Positions 43,895 to 52,079 of a stretch of 64,000 bases of DNA are shown here, piece by piece. The notes under the pieces are model-generated. The model made no database searches. It saw only the letters and a list, made by a program, of their open reading frames with translations, and was not told the origin of the DNA. The DNA is taken from assembly GCA_002483085.1 (NCBI GenBank), contig DLHF01000033.1:35510-99509 (forward strand). The letters are read 5' to 3'. How positions within the stretch are numbered: position 1 is the stretch's first letter; the number at the start of each line of letters is the position of its first letter. This DNA comes from Ignavibacteria bacterium UBA7675. GTDB taxonomy: Bacteria > Bacteroidota > Ignavibacteria > Kapaibacteriales > UB7675. Position numbers and translations under genes: made by a program.

Positions 43895-44614
43895 ATGATA
43901 CACGATCTTCTGCTTTCTCCGTATTCTTCCTACATGCCCTTCTTTTCGGTCATCATGTGCACTTACAACCGCGCCGACAGCATCGGAGCAGCTATAGAAT
44001 CGCTGCTTGCACAAAGCGAGCGCGACTGGGAATGCCTTATTGTAGACGACGGCAGCAGCGACTCCACAGCAGAAATTATCCGAGCATACTGCAACCGGTC
44101 GCCACGCATACGCTCGATGTACCACAGCAACCGGGGTCAAGCGCTTTCGCGCAATGCGGGCATTTTGGCATCGGGCGGTCTGTTTGTAACATTTCTGGAC
44201 TCCGACGACACTTACGCCACCGAGCACCTAAGCATTCGCAAGCAGATATTATGCGAAAATCCAGACGTAGAATTTTTATACGGCGGTGTGGAAGTGATCG
44301 GCAATCCATATGTACCTGACATAGAAAATCCCGGAGAGCTCATCCATATCAGCGACTGTGTAGTAGCAGGAACAATGGTAATACGGCGCAGCGTAGCACT
44401 TGCAATCGGCGGTTTTCCCGATGTTGCCTTTGGCGATGATACAGCATTGTACGCACGCGCCTACGAAGCCGATGTTTCCATCGCAAAGATAGACGAACCG
44501 ACATATCGCTACAACCGCACGCGCAGCGATTCACTGTGCAATATCATGGCTTCGGGCGGCGAGGAAGCGGTGAGAGAATACAGAACCGCAGGAAAAACGT
44601 ACAGAACAGAATAA
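43895..44614 (+). CDS. Family 2 glycosyltransferase
   Basis: GT-A glycosyltransferase of 239 residues. The start is uncertain: ATG at 43895, or ATG at 43934, which begins MPFFSVIMCTYNRAD at the conserved N-terminus. Donor-site residues: SVIMCTYNRADSIG, CLIVDDGSSDSTAEII, QALSRNAGILASGG and the DxD-type LDSDDTY; the C-terminal acceptor region contains FGDDTALYARAYEADV. It would add a sugar from a nucleotide donor to a polysaccharide or lipid; substrates unknown. No other polysaccharide genes are adjacent, and it lies divergent to rsmG. Confidence 0.92.
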   Translation: MIHDLLLSPYSSYMPFFSVIMCTYNRADSIGAAIESLLAQSERDWECLIVDDGSSDSTAEIIRAYCNRSPRIRSMYHSNRGQALSRNAGILASGGLFVTFLDSDDTYATEHLSIRKQILCENPDVEFLYGGVEVIGNPYVPDIENPGELIHISDCVVAGTMVIRRSVALAIGGFPDVAFGDDTALYARAYEADVSIAKIDEPTYRYNRTRSDSLCNIMASGGEEAVREYRTAGKTYRTE

Positions 44615-44669
44615 CCGCTACTGCAACTGACGCATTCATAGTAGGCTCTCCAACGCGGGCAAAGCAGCG

Positions 44670-44996
44670 CTATTCTTCGATAACTACAGCAGTGCCCGAA
44701 GCGCTTACCATCAGCATGTTCCCGCTGCCGGGCGAAATAGTTTCGTAGTCTAAATCAACAGCTACAACGGCATTGCCCCCGAGCGAGCGGGCTTGCTCCA
44801 TCATTTCGTACAAAGCGATGTGGCGGGCCCGGCTAAGTTCCTCTTCATATGCTGCCGAACGCCCACCCACAATATCGCGAATGCCTGCAAACAGATCCTT
44901 AAAGATATTGGCGCCCAGAATCGCTTCGCCTGTCACTAAACCGAGGTAGCGTACAATTCTTTTTCCTTCGATTGAAGGGGTCGTTACAATAAGCAT
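44670..44996 (-). CDS. YbjQ/UPF0145-family protein
   Basis: Small protein of 108 residues of the YbjQ (heavy-metal-binding-domain, DUF74) family, which forms a pentameric ring of unknown role. Characteristic: VTTPSIEGKRIVRYLGLVTG at the N-terminus, GEAILGANIFKDLFAGIRDI, GGRSAAYEEELSRAR and LGGNAVVAVDLDYETI. Length normal. It lies 15 bases downstream of the unknown 97-residue gene on the same strand, so the two probably share a transcript. Confidence 0.93.
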   Translation of the reverse strand: MLIVTTPSIEGKRIVRYLGLVTGEAILGANIFKDLFAGIRDIVGGRSAAYEEELSRARHIALYEMMEQARSLGGNAVVAVDLDYETISPGSGNMLMVSASGTAVVIEE

Positions 44997-45011
44997 GTTC
45001 CGTGCCTTGCT

Positions 45012-45305
45012 TTATATCTCTGTAGCCCGAACGTACTGAGCCTTTTTGTCTTTTACCATGCTGTAAATCTGCTGGATCAGATCATCAGCTTCAGCATTGT
45101 CTGCATCGTCGGATGCTTCGTATGCCTCTTCACTGGGGTAAATATACACTTCTTGGAACTGGTTGTGTCCCTTTTCCAATTCAAAAACGCTGTAGCTGAT
45201 GCCGTCGGTATTGAGAATGTCCTTCAGTTTAGACACGAGTTCGAGATACTTCGCGCGATTGCCTTCGGGAATTTCGTACGATACTGTAAAAAGTACTCGC
45301 GACAT
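45012..45305 (-). CDS. Conserved small protein, possible alpha+beta barrel
   Basis: Protein of 97 residues with no signal peptide. I do not recognise the family. Its layout (VLFTVSYEIPEGNRAKYLEL, then a predicted helix, SYSVFELEKGHNQFQEVYIY, then a helix and the acidic SEEAYEASDDADNAEADDL) resembles a ferredoxin-like or dimeric alpha-beta-barrel monooxygenase fold (ABM superfamily), a guess based on strand-helix order. It is followed closely by the YbjQ-family gene. The start ATG at 45305 has AGGAG upstream. Confidence 0.75.
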   Translation of the reverse strand: MSRVLFTVSYEIPEGNRAKYLELVSKLKDILNTDGISYSVFELEKGHNQFQEVYIYPSEEAYEASDDADNAEADDLIQQIYSMVKDKKAQYVRATEI

Positions 45306-45322
45306 AGCGTGCTCCTGTTGAG

Positions 45323-45366
45323 TAAAAACCGATTTCCTCGCAATTTACAAGGGAATCGGGTTTTAG
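45323..45366 (-). terminator. Terminator after the E1 alpha/beta genes
   Basis: On the minus strand AAAACCCGATTCCC pairs with GGAAATCGGTTTT around an 11-base loop, followed by TTACTC. It separates the dehydrogenase genes from the small genes downstream. Confidence 0.75.
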
Positions 45367-45437
45367 AAAATAGAAAAAAAAGAAAAACTTGTGCCGTAAC
45401 CGGCAATACTTTGCTTAAGGTCGGCTCTATAACAGTG

Positions 45438-46412
45438 TCAATACGCGAGAAGATTCCTCAATTCAAAAAGAATTTTTGTCCTGTCGGGCAGCACTTCTTT
45501 CTCCATAGTCGGTGCAAACGGCGTCGGACTATCGAACGAGGCTACGCGGCGCACAGGCGCATCGAGGTATTCAAATGCTCTGTCGGCAATGCGCGCAGCG
45601 ATTTCACCGCCAAACCCACCGGTAAGTGTGGCTTCGTGGGCAATCAGCACGCGATTAGTTTTCCGCACTGAGGCGAGCACAGTTTCTTCGTCGAATGGTA
45701 TAAGAGTGCGAATATCTACTACTTCTACCGATACCCCCTCTTTTTCCAGATCCTCTGCTGCTGCAAGCGATTCGTGCACCATACTGCCATAGGTAATCAC
45801 CGAGGCGTCGCGGCCTTCGCGCACAATACGCGCTTTGCCAAGCGGTACAATGTACTCGCCTTCGGGCACTTCTTCGCGGATTTTGCGGTACAGCCCTTTG
45901 TGCTCATAGTACACCACTGGGTTGTTGTCGCGGATGGAGGAGATCAGCAAACCCTTTGCATCTGCCGGAAAAGCTGGATAAACCACCTTGAGGCCAGGCG
46001 TATGAGCAAACCACGCTTCGGAGTTGCGCGAGTGGAACGGACCTCCGCCCACGCCGCCGCCTGCGGGCCCGCGCACAACCATCGGCACGCCCATTCCCCA
46101 GCGATACGCCGTTGTCGACGCAACATTGACGAGTTGGTTGAAGCCGTTAGTGACAAAGTCCATAAACTGCATTTCGGCGACAGGACGCATGCCATTGAGC
46201 GCTGCACCAATTGCGGCGCCGAGAATAGCTGTTTCGGAAATTGGTGTGTTCAGCACGCGGCTGCGCCCAAATTCTTCCAAGAATCCTTTGGTAATTTTGA
46301 ATGCGCCGCCGTATTCGGCAATATCTTCGCCGAGCATAAACACCGACTCGTCGCGCTTCATCTCATAGCGGAGTGCGTCGGAAATGGCTTCGAGAAACGT
46401 TAAAACAGGCAT
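45438..46412 (-). CDS. pdhB: 2-oxo acid dehydrogenase E1, beta subunit (pyruvate dehydrogenase type)
   Basis: Beta subunit (324 residues) of the thiamine-diphosphate E1 heterotetramer that decarboxylates pyruvate or a related 2-oxo acid and passes the acyl group to E2. Seen: TFLEAISDALRYEMKRDESV, MLGEDIAEYGGAFKITKG (the GEDV-type glutamate that activates ThDP), AGGGVGGGPFHSRNSEAWFA, FPADAKGLLISSIRDNNPVV and EATLTGGFGGEIAARIADRAF. Its gene follows the alpha-subunit gene by 83 bases on the same strand. E2 and E3 genes are not in the window. PdhB rather than BkdB is favoured by sequence feel only. Confidence 0.93.
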   Translation of the reverse strand: MPVLTFLEAISDALRYEMKRDESVFMLGEDIAEYGGAFKITKGFLEEFGRSRVLNTPISETAILGAAIGAALNGMRPVAEMQFMDFVTNGFNQLVNVASTTAYRWGMGVPMVVRGPAGGGVGGGPFHSRNSEAWFAHTPGLKVVYPAFPADAKGLLISSIRDNNPVVYYEHKGLYRKIREEVPEGEYIVPLGKARIVREGRDASVITYGSMVHESLAAAEDLEKEGVSVEVVDIRTLIPFDEETVLASVRKTNRVLIAHEATLTGGFGGEIAARIADRAFEYLDAPVRRVASFDSPTPFAPTMEKEVLPDRTKILFELRNLLAY

Positions 46413-46495
46413 AATATAGAGGAAGTCTCTTCTGAGTCCTGGAAATTACCGGCAACGGGGTCTGCGACCTTGCTGCGGCAGATTTTTTAGTATGA

Positions 46496-47551
46496 TCAGT
46501 CAACAAATACGTGCTTTTTTCCTTCTTCAGCAGGCGGGTACGGCAGCGCCATTGCGTCGTCGATTGCCTTGTTCATCTCTTCGGAAAGCTGTTTGCGAAG
46601 ATCGGCGATCTCCTGTTCAGTCATTACTCCGCGCTGAAGCAACGACTCCTGGTACAAAGCGATAGGATCGCGCTTTTCCCACTCATCGACCAGTCCTTTC
46701 GGCACATAGCGCGCGTCGTCGTGCTCGGCATGGCCGCGCATGCGCATAGTAACAGCTTCGATAATCGACGGGCCTTCGCCTGCTCGGGCGCGCTCCACTG
46801 CTCGGCGGCATGTTTCGTAGACAAGTTCCACGTCGGTGCCGTCTATGGTTTCGCCAAAACAGCCATAGCCTATAGCGCGGTCGGAAAGCCGTGTGCAGGC
46901 GAACTCCTCGCTGTTGGGAGTAGAATAGGCGTACTGGTTGTTCTCTACAATCAACACAAGCGGCAGTTTTTGCACTGCTGCAAAGTTCATGGCTTCGTGA
47001 AAATCACCCACCTGCGAGCCACCATCACCAATATACGTCATAGCTACAGTGTCTTCACCGCGCATTTTCGACGACAGCACATAGCCCGCTGCCACGGGAA
47101 TCATTGCGCCGAGGTGCGATACATTACCATAGATTTTTTTCGACGCGTCTGCATAGTGCCCTGTCCCGTCGGTACCACGCATCATACTACCCACGCGAGC
47201 CGTGTGGTTCAGCATGAGCGCTTCGAGCGACTGCCCGCGCACAAAATGCCCGCCGATATCGCGGTGCATTGGGAACAGTGCATCGCTCATGCGCATTGCA
47301 TACGCCGAGCCAACGGCTGTTGCTTCATTGCCAATCTGCGAATACACGCCACCAAATGCCCTACCCTGGCGGTAGAGGCGCAGCATGGCCATATCGAATT
47401 CGCGCGCCTGCAGCATGTGCAGGAATAGTTTTTTTCTGTCGTCATCCCCAAGTGCAGACATCGGCTGTACTGCCGGAATATCGGATGAAGCCTTCTTGCC
47501 GCTGCCATGGCGCAACGGTTTGCCTTTTGCAGATGTTGTACGGGTTTTCAC
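46496..47551 (-). CDS. pdhA: 2-oxo acid dehydrogenase E1, alpha subunit (pyruvate dehydrogenase type)
   Basis: Alpha subunit (351 residues) carrying most of the thiamine-diphosphate site. The GTG at 47551 is preferred because AGGATC lies just upstream; a TTG at 47593 is the alternative. ThDP/Mg motif: YIGDGGSQVGDFHEAMNFAA with its later asparagine in VLIVENNQYAYSTP. Also MLQAREFDMAMLRLYRQGR, GVYSQIGNEATAVG, MHRDIGGHFVRGQS and the phospho-loop region MRMRGHAEHDDARYVPKG. It is the first gene of a two-gene unit with the beta subunit and ends in a shared terminator. Confidence 0.94.
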   Translation of the reverse strand: MKTRTTSAKGKPLRHGSGKKASSDIPAVQPMSALGDDDRKKLFLHMLQAREFDMAMLRLYRQGRAFGGVYSQIGNEATAVGSAYAMRMSDALFPMHRDIGGHFVRGQSLEALMLNHTARVGSMMRGTDGTGHYADASKKIYGNVSHLGAMIPVAAGYVLSSKMRGEDTVAMTYIGDGGSQVGDFHEAMNFAAVQKLPLVLIVENNQYAYSTPNSEEFACTRLSDRAIGYGCFGETIDGTDVELVYETCRRAVERARAGEGPSIIEAVTMRMRGHAEHDDARYVPKGLVDEWEKRDPIALYQESLLQRGVMTEQEIADLRKQLSEEMNKAIDDAMALPYPPAEEGKKHVFVD

Positions 47552-47728
47552 GAGAGATCCTATCTTTGTGAAATTGTTGCCGGGAAAATTCAAAATTATG
47601 AAAAAAGCAGACCGAGCGGCAGACTTTTATCTTCCGGGTGAAAAATTCTTGTCTTGCAGCCCGCTACCACCTCGCGTTTCGAGAAAAAAACGCAGTACAA
47701 GAGCTTTTCCAGCCAATCTTGGCACTTC

Positions 47729-47977
47729 AGTCTTTGCTCCGGCGCTTGGCCTCTGCACCGCGCAGCAGTTATCATAGGAATGATGCGCTACGCGTCGCCG
47801 CGTGGTGTTCGACCTCTATCGCAGTGAAAGATCACAGTACAGAGGCAGAGGTTGGGAAATCGCAGATGGGCGAAGGCTCTCGGAAACTGGAATAGCGATA
47901 CCGGCAGGATACCACGAGCCGGACTTGCGACCGGCGACAGCGACAACCGGGCGCCGCAGCGACGCCCGTGCCACAGA
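47729..47977. repeat. Complete dispersed repeat: half B (reverse) plus half A (forward)
   Basis: The gap at 47552-48014 holds no gene. Half B, reverse, with an insertion, covers 47729-47808 (CAGTCTTTGCTCCGGCGCTT, CTCTGCACCGCGCAGCAG, GTCGCCGCGTGG); half A, forward, lies at 47926-47977 (TGCGACCGGCGACAGCGAC, GACGCCCGTGCCACAGA). This is the same arrangement as 27135-27392 read from the other strand. The small open frame across it encodes a translated repeat, not a gene. Confidence 0.8.
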
Positions 47978-48014
47978 TATCATCGCTTCAAACTTTTCAG
48001 GCTATGTTACTCTG

Positions 48015-48929
48015 TTACTCTGCCTTTTTAATCCAGACCGGGGTGTTGTTGTACAAATCATTATCAAAGGTCAGCCGTTGTTCATTGGTGCCATCGGCAT
48101 TGATCACCATGACATCCCATCCCTTGCCAAACTTCCTGTTGAATGCAATTTTTTTGCCATCGGGCGACCATGCCGGTGAGATATTGTCCTGCATACCGGA
48201 GTCGGTGATCTGCTTTTTATCAGTTCCATCGATGTTCATGGTATAAATCTGGAAGAAGTTCATAAAGGCGATCTTGCGACCATCGGGTGAAATACTGGGA
48301 GCCAGGTAAATCATCGAAGTATCTTTTTTCAGGTTTCGCAGATTTTCGCCATCCCGATCCATTATAAAGATATTGCGTTTCCCCTCTACCATCGACGTAA
48401 AGACGATCTTTCCATCCGGTGTCCAGACTGGCTCATTGTCGTAGGTGTTGTTATACGTCAGCCTGTGGTGAGTACCGGCGTCCACGTCTACTACATAAAT
48501 TTCATCATTGCCATCGCGACGCGATTCGTAGACAACATATTTTCCGTCAGGAGAGATTCTGGGATACGTCACGTTATAAGTAAACGAAACAAGTTCCACA
48601 TCATCGGAACCATCTGCCTTCATACGGCGAAAGCTGCTCCCCACTCCATAAGCAAGGTTGTAGAAAATATGTTCACCCTCGACAGACACCGACGGGCTTG
48701 TAGCTGCATAGTTTCTCACAGGCACCAACCGCCGAATATTACTGCCGTCCTCATCCACTTTATAGAGTGCCGCAGGTTGTTCGCTATTCGAGGAAAAGAC
48801 AATCTCATAAGCCTGATTGGGAACAGACGGCCCCGAAGGCTGAGGCTCTTTGTTCCCGCTACAGGCGGCAATCAGGACTGCAAGAACAGGTAGAAAAAGT
48901 CGGCGGCAGCAATGTCTGGTATTGATCAT
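48015..48929 (-). CDS. PD40/TolB-like beta-propeller lipoprotein
   Basis: Periplasmic or outer-membrane lipoprotein of 304 residues. ATG at 48929 has GGAG upstream; the signal peptide ends at lipobox AAC (PVLAVLIAACSG). The mature protein is a TolB-type propeller with repeated PD40 units: SVSVEGEHIFYN, SPDGKYVVYESRRDG, TPDGKIVFTSMVEGK, SPDGRKIAFMN and SPDGKKIAFNRKF. No TolB N-terminal domain is present, so it is not TolB itself. It follows the 50-residue lipoprotein gene by 47 bases, probably on one transcript. Confidence 0.92.
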   Translation of the reverse strand: MINTRHCCRRLFLPVLAVLIAACSGNKEPQPSGPSVPNQAYEIVFSSNSEQPAALYKVDEDGSNIRRLVPVRNYAATSPSVSVEGEHIFYNLAYGVGSSFRRMKADGSDDVELVSFTYNVTYPRISPDGKYVVYESRRDGNDEIYVVDVDAGTHHRLTYNNTYDNEPVWTPDGKIVFTSMVEGKRNIFIMDRDGENLRNLKKDTSMIYLAPSISPDGRKIAFMNFFQIYTMNIDGTDKKQITDSGMQDNISPAWSPDGKKIAFNRKFGKGWDVMVINADGTNEQRLTFDNDLYNNTPVWIKKAE

Positions 48930-48976
48930 AAACGCTCCATAAAGGTTGAGTAGGAAAATTCCACGCATCTGTGGCA

Positions 48977-49129
48977 TCAGTCCGGTTTGTATTTGTGGAT
49001 AACAAGCACATACTGCGTGGGGTAATACGTGTAATATCTGCGGGATTCATTTTTGCAAGCGGCGAACAACAGGCCAATGGCAACAAGGATGAAAAACAAT
49101 CTTCCGGGTGTGACATGGCTATGGTTCAT
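48977..49129 (-). CDS. Small (50-residue) lipoprotein
   Basis: Short exported peptide: signal segment RLFFILVAIGLLFAACKNES with lipobox FAAC, leaving a mature tail of about 25 residues rich in Tyr (ESRRYYTYYPTQYVLVIHKY). ATG at 49129 is preceded by AGGCGAG. I know no family. It lies directly upstream of the PD40 lipoprotein gene on the same strand. The clear lipobox supports it as a real gene despite its size. Confidence 0.62.
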   Translation of the reverse strand: MNHSHVTPGRLFFILVAIGLLFAACKNESRRYYTYYPTQYVLVIHKYKPD

Positions 49130-49232
49130 ATCTCGCCTGTGGGAAGGTGAACTGTATTTTTCAATCACACCATTCCGAAGAGCGCAACAGCGGAATGCGG
49201 GCACGGTTATGAGTGATTATTCGCTAAAGAGG

Positions 49233-49266
49233 CCTATGGAGGCGCCGAGTGGGGCGCCTCCATAGG
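49233..49266. terminator. Perfect 14-bp palindrome, possible bidirectional terminator
   Basis: CCTATGGAGGCGCC, loop GAGTGG, GGCGCCTCCATAGG. It sits 23 bases beyond the stop of the fused E1 gene (minus strand). There is no T run on either side, so termination is a guess. Confidence 0.5.
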
Positions 49267-49289
49267 AATACAATGCTGCGTTGTCCAGC

Positions 49290-51785
49290 TTACCGATAGA
49301 ACATCGGATATTTTTTCGGATTGGCCTCGTGCATGATATCGTACACAGCGGTAAAGACATGATCGGCTTCCGGCTTGGACCAGTAGTTGCCATCAGTTCC
49401 ATACGCTGGGCGATGGGGCTGAGCAGCAAGCGTGCGCGGCTCCGAGTCGAGCCATTTGTAGCCATGTTGCTTTTCGAGCACTTCCTGCATCATATAGGAC
49501 ACCGTGCCGCCGGGCACATCTTCGTCGAAAAACAGCACACGATTGGTCTTTTTAAGCGACTCCACGATCTTGCCGTGGATATCGAATGGCAGCAGCGATT
49601 GCACGTCGATGATTTCCACATCCACGCCAGTTTGTTCGAGCATGGTTGCCGCTTCTATTGCAACGCGACAGCTCGCACCGTAGGTGACTACAGTAACATC
49701 GCGTCCTTCGCGGATTACTTCCGGCACACCAAGCGGCAGCGTAAAATCGGCGACATTGGACGGCATTTGCTCGCGCAGGCGGTAGCCGTTGAGCACTTCT
49801 ACGACAATAGCGGGCTCGTCGGAGCGCAGCAGCGTATTATAAAATCCGGCAGCGCGTGTCATATCGCGCGGGACAAGCACGTGCATACCACGCACGAGAT
49901 TGATAATTCCCGCCATTGGCGAGCCTGAGTGCCATACGCCCTCCAAACGGTGGCCGCGCGTGCGAACAATCACCGGCGCTTTTTGCCCGCCGCGTGTACG
50001 CCAGCGAAGCGTAGCGAGGTCGTCGGACATAATCTGGAGCGCATAGAGAATATAGTCGAGATACTGGATTTCAGCAATTGGCCGCAGGCCGCGCATAGCA
50101 AGGCCAATAGCCTGCCCGATAATTGTACACTCACGAATACCAGTATCGGACACGCGGAGTTCGCCATATTTCTCCTGAAGACCGGCACAGCCTTGGTTGA
50201 CATCACCCAAATGCCCTACATCTTCACCAAAGATCAGCACACGCGGATCGCGCCGAAGTGCCGCGTCGAAGCAAGCATTAATCACCTGATAACCGGTGAC
50301 AGCTTGCGAATCATGGTATTCAGCAGGAATTTCTGGTATGGCCAGTGCACTTTCTGCTCCTTCTGTATGAAGGTTGTCGCTGTAGCGTTCGCGCTGCACT
50401 TGATCTAAAGCATCGCGCATACGGATGAGCTCTGCACGCGCGGGATTATCTTCGCGGTGCACAGCGAGCAACGCTTTGTGAATGGCTGCCATGGTGTCCT
50501 TGCGGAATGGCTCGCGTATCGACATCAGTTCCTGGCGTATGCGCTGTAGTTCTGCGGCATTCTGCGAGCCAGCAGCCATAGTATCGATAATCCCTGCGGC
50601 TTCTGCAATTTCGCTGCGTATCGGTGCGATATAGGCATCCCATGCCTGCTGTTTCAGATCGGCAACAAGATTTTTATCTTCTTCGTCCCATGCTTCGAAC
50701 TGCTCTGGCGTAGCGATATCCTCGGCGATCATCCACTCGCGCATCTTGATCAAACAGTCGAAATCGCGTTCCCACTGCAGGCGTTCGGGCGATTTATAGC
50801 GCTCGTGGCTACCCGATGTAGAATGTCCCTGCGGCTGTGTAACTTCCGCAACGTGCACAATAGCAGGCCGGTGTGTCTCGCGGGCGATGCGTGATGCTTT
50901 GGCATATGTTTCTACCAATGCAGGATAATCCCAGCCGCGCACAGTGTAGAACTGGAATCCTTCGTCGGAACCTTCTCTGGCTTTAAAGCCGCTGAGCAAA
51001 TCCGAGAGGTCTTCCTTCGCAATCTGGTATTTATTGGGCACAGAAATACCATAACCATCGTCCCAGATAGACATCACCACAGGCGAGCGCAGAACACCGA
51101 TAGCATTCAGCGATTCCCAGAACATACCCTCGGCGGTGCTCGCATTGCCAATTGTTCCCCAAGCGACTTCATTGCCATTATTTGAAAATGTTGTCATGTC
51201 GTGTAGTTCGGGCAGCTCGCGATACAGGCGCGAAGCATAGCCAAGCCCTACAAGGCGGGGCATTTGCGACCCGGTGGGCGAGCTATCAGCGGAGGTAATC
51301 GGCATCGAGAGCAGGTCTTTCCAGCTTCCATCGGGATGAAGCAAGCGCGTAGCAAAGTGGCCATTCATTTGGCGTCCCACCGAGGCCGGTTCGGCTTCTA
51401 CATCGGTATGAGCGTAGAGCTGGGCAAAAAATTCGCGGATAGTCATGATATTGAGCGCAAACATCAGCGTTTGGTCGCGATAGTACCCCGAGCGCCAATC
51501 GCCATTCTGGAAAGAATGAGCAAGAGCGATCTGAGCTACTTCCTTGCCGTCGCCAAAGATACCGAACTTGGCCTTGCCGGTCAGCACTTCGCGTCTGCCG
51601 AGAAGGCTTGCGTGCCTGCTCTGGTTGGCAATGCGGTAATCGCTGATGATCTGCTCTTTCGTAACGTATGCATACACACTGTGCCGGGCAGTGCCATTGC
51701 TCGTACCATTGAGGTCTGCGGCAGCGCCTTTACGTGTACTTTTTGTTTTCGCCGGAGCTTTTGCCGATGTTTTCGCTGATTTCAT
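49290..51785 (-). CDS. Fused alpha-beta 2-oxo acid dehydrogenase E1
   Basis: Single polypeptide of 831 residues joining both E1 subunits. The ATG at 51785 has AGGG upstream; the start is followed by a Lys/Ala-rich linker (KSAKTSAKAPAKTKSTRKG). The alpha part (about 40-480) has the ThDP-binding region with ASTAEGMFWESLNAIGV and VVMSIWDDGYGISVPNKYQ, the latter in place of the usual ENNxYG. The beta part (about 500-831) has VLIFGEDVGHLGDVNQGCAG, ECTIIGQAIGLAMRGLRPIA and RVLFFDEDVPGGTVSYMMQE. Such fusions are found in Bacteroidetes and Chlorobi, usually as branched-chain or uncharacterised 2-oxo acid dehydrogenases. No E2 nearby. Confidence 0.93.
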   Translation of the reverse strand: MKSAKTSAKAPAKTKSTRKGAAADLNGTSNGTARHSVYAYVTKEQIISDYRIANQSRHASLLGRREVLTGKAKFGIFGDGKEVAQIALAHSFQNGDWRSGYYRDQTLMFALNIMTIREFFAQLYAHTDVEAEPASVGRQMNGHFATRLLHPDGSWKDLLSMPITSADSSPTGSQMPRLVGLGYASRLYRELPELHDMTTFSNNGNEVAWGTIGNASTAEGMFWESLNAIGVLRSPVVMSIWDDGYGISVPNKYQIAKEDLSDLLSGFKAREGSDEGFQFYTVRGWDYPALVETYAKASRIARETHRPAIVHVAEVTQPQGHSTSGSHERYKSPERLQWERDFDCLIKMREWMIAEDIATPEQFEAWDEEDKNLVADLKQQAWDAYIAPIRSEIAEAAGIIDTMAAGSQNAAELQRIRQELMSIREPFRKDTMAAIHKALLAVHREDNPARAELIRMRDALDQVQRERYSDNLHTEGAESALAIPEIPAEYHDSQAVTGYQVINACFDAALRRDPRVLIFGEDVGHLGDVNQGCAGLQEKYGELRVSDTGIRECTIIGQAIGLAMRGLRPIAEIQYLDYILYALQIMSDDLATLRWRTRGGQKAPVIVRTRGHRLEGVWHSGSPMAGIINLVRGMHVLVPRDMTRAAGFYNTLLRSDEPAIVVEVLNGYRLREQMPSNVADFTLPLGVPEVIREGRDVTVVTYGASCRVAIEAATMLEQTGVDVEIIDVQSLLPFDIHGKIVESLKKTNRVLFFDEDVPGGTVSYMMQEVLEKQHGYKWLDSEPRTLAAQPHRPAYGTDGNYWSKPEADHVFTAVYDIMHEANPKKYPMFYR

Positions 51786-52079
51786 GTATGACCCTGTAAA
51801 ATGGAGTTTCCCGATAAGGAACGCACAGCAGCGGCAGCGATGACCACCCTGCTCTTTGCTGTTGTCTTTCGTTGATACTGATACATGCATTGTGTATCTT
51901 TGCCGCGCACGAGCATCAGCGTCTGGTCTGGCCCGCCTTACACATCTGCATGGACTCGCGCATTACCGCTTCAGGGAAGGACGGAGCGCGGCGCAAGAAC
52001 AGCAATTTAGCCTTTTTAAAGTTTTTTTACAACGCACGCGGTACTCTATTACCGCACAGTGCCTCTGTCCCTGTTTAAC

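Noticed and set aside
46511..47428. 305-residue open frame antisense to the E1 alpha gene
   Set aside because: Shadow of a clearly recognised gene; no family features.
47802..48179. Open frame overlapping the repeat and the PD40 lipoprotein gene
   Set aside because: Translated half-A repeat running into the antisense of a real gene.
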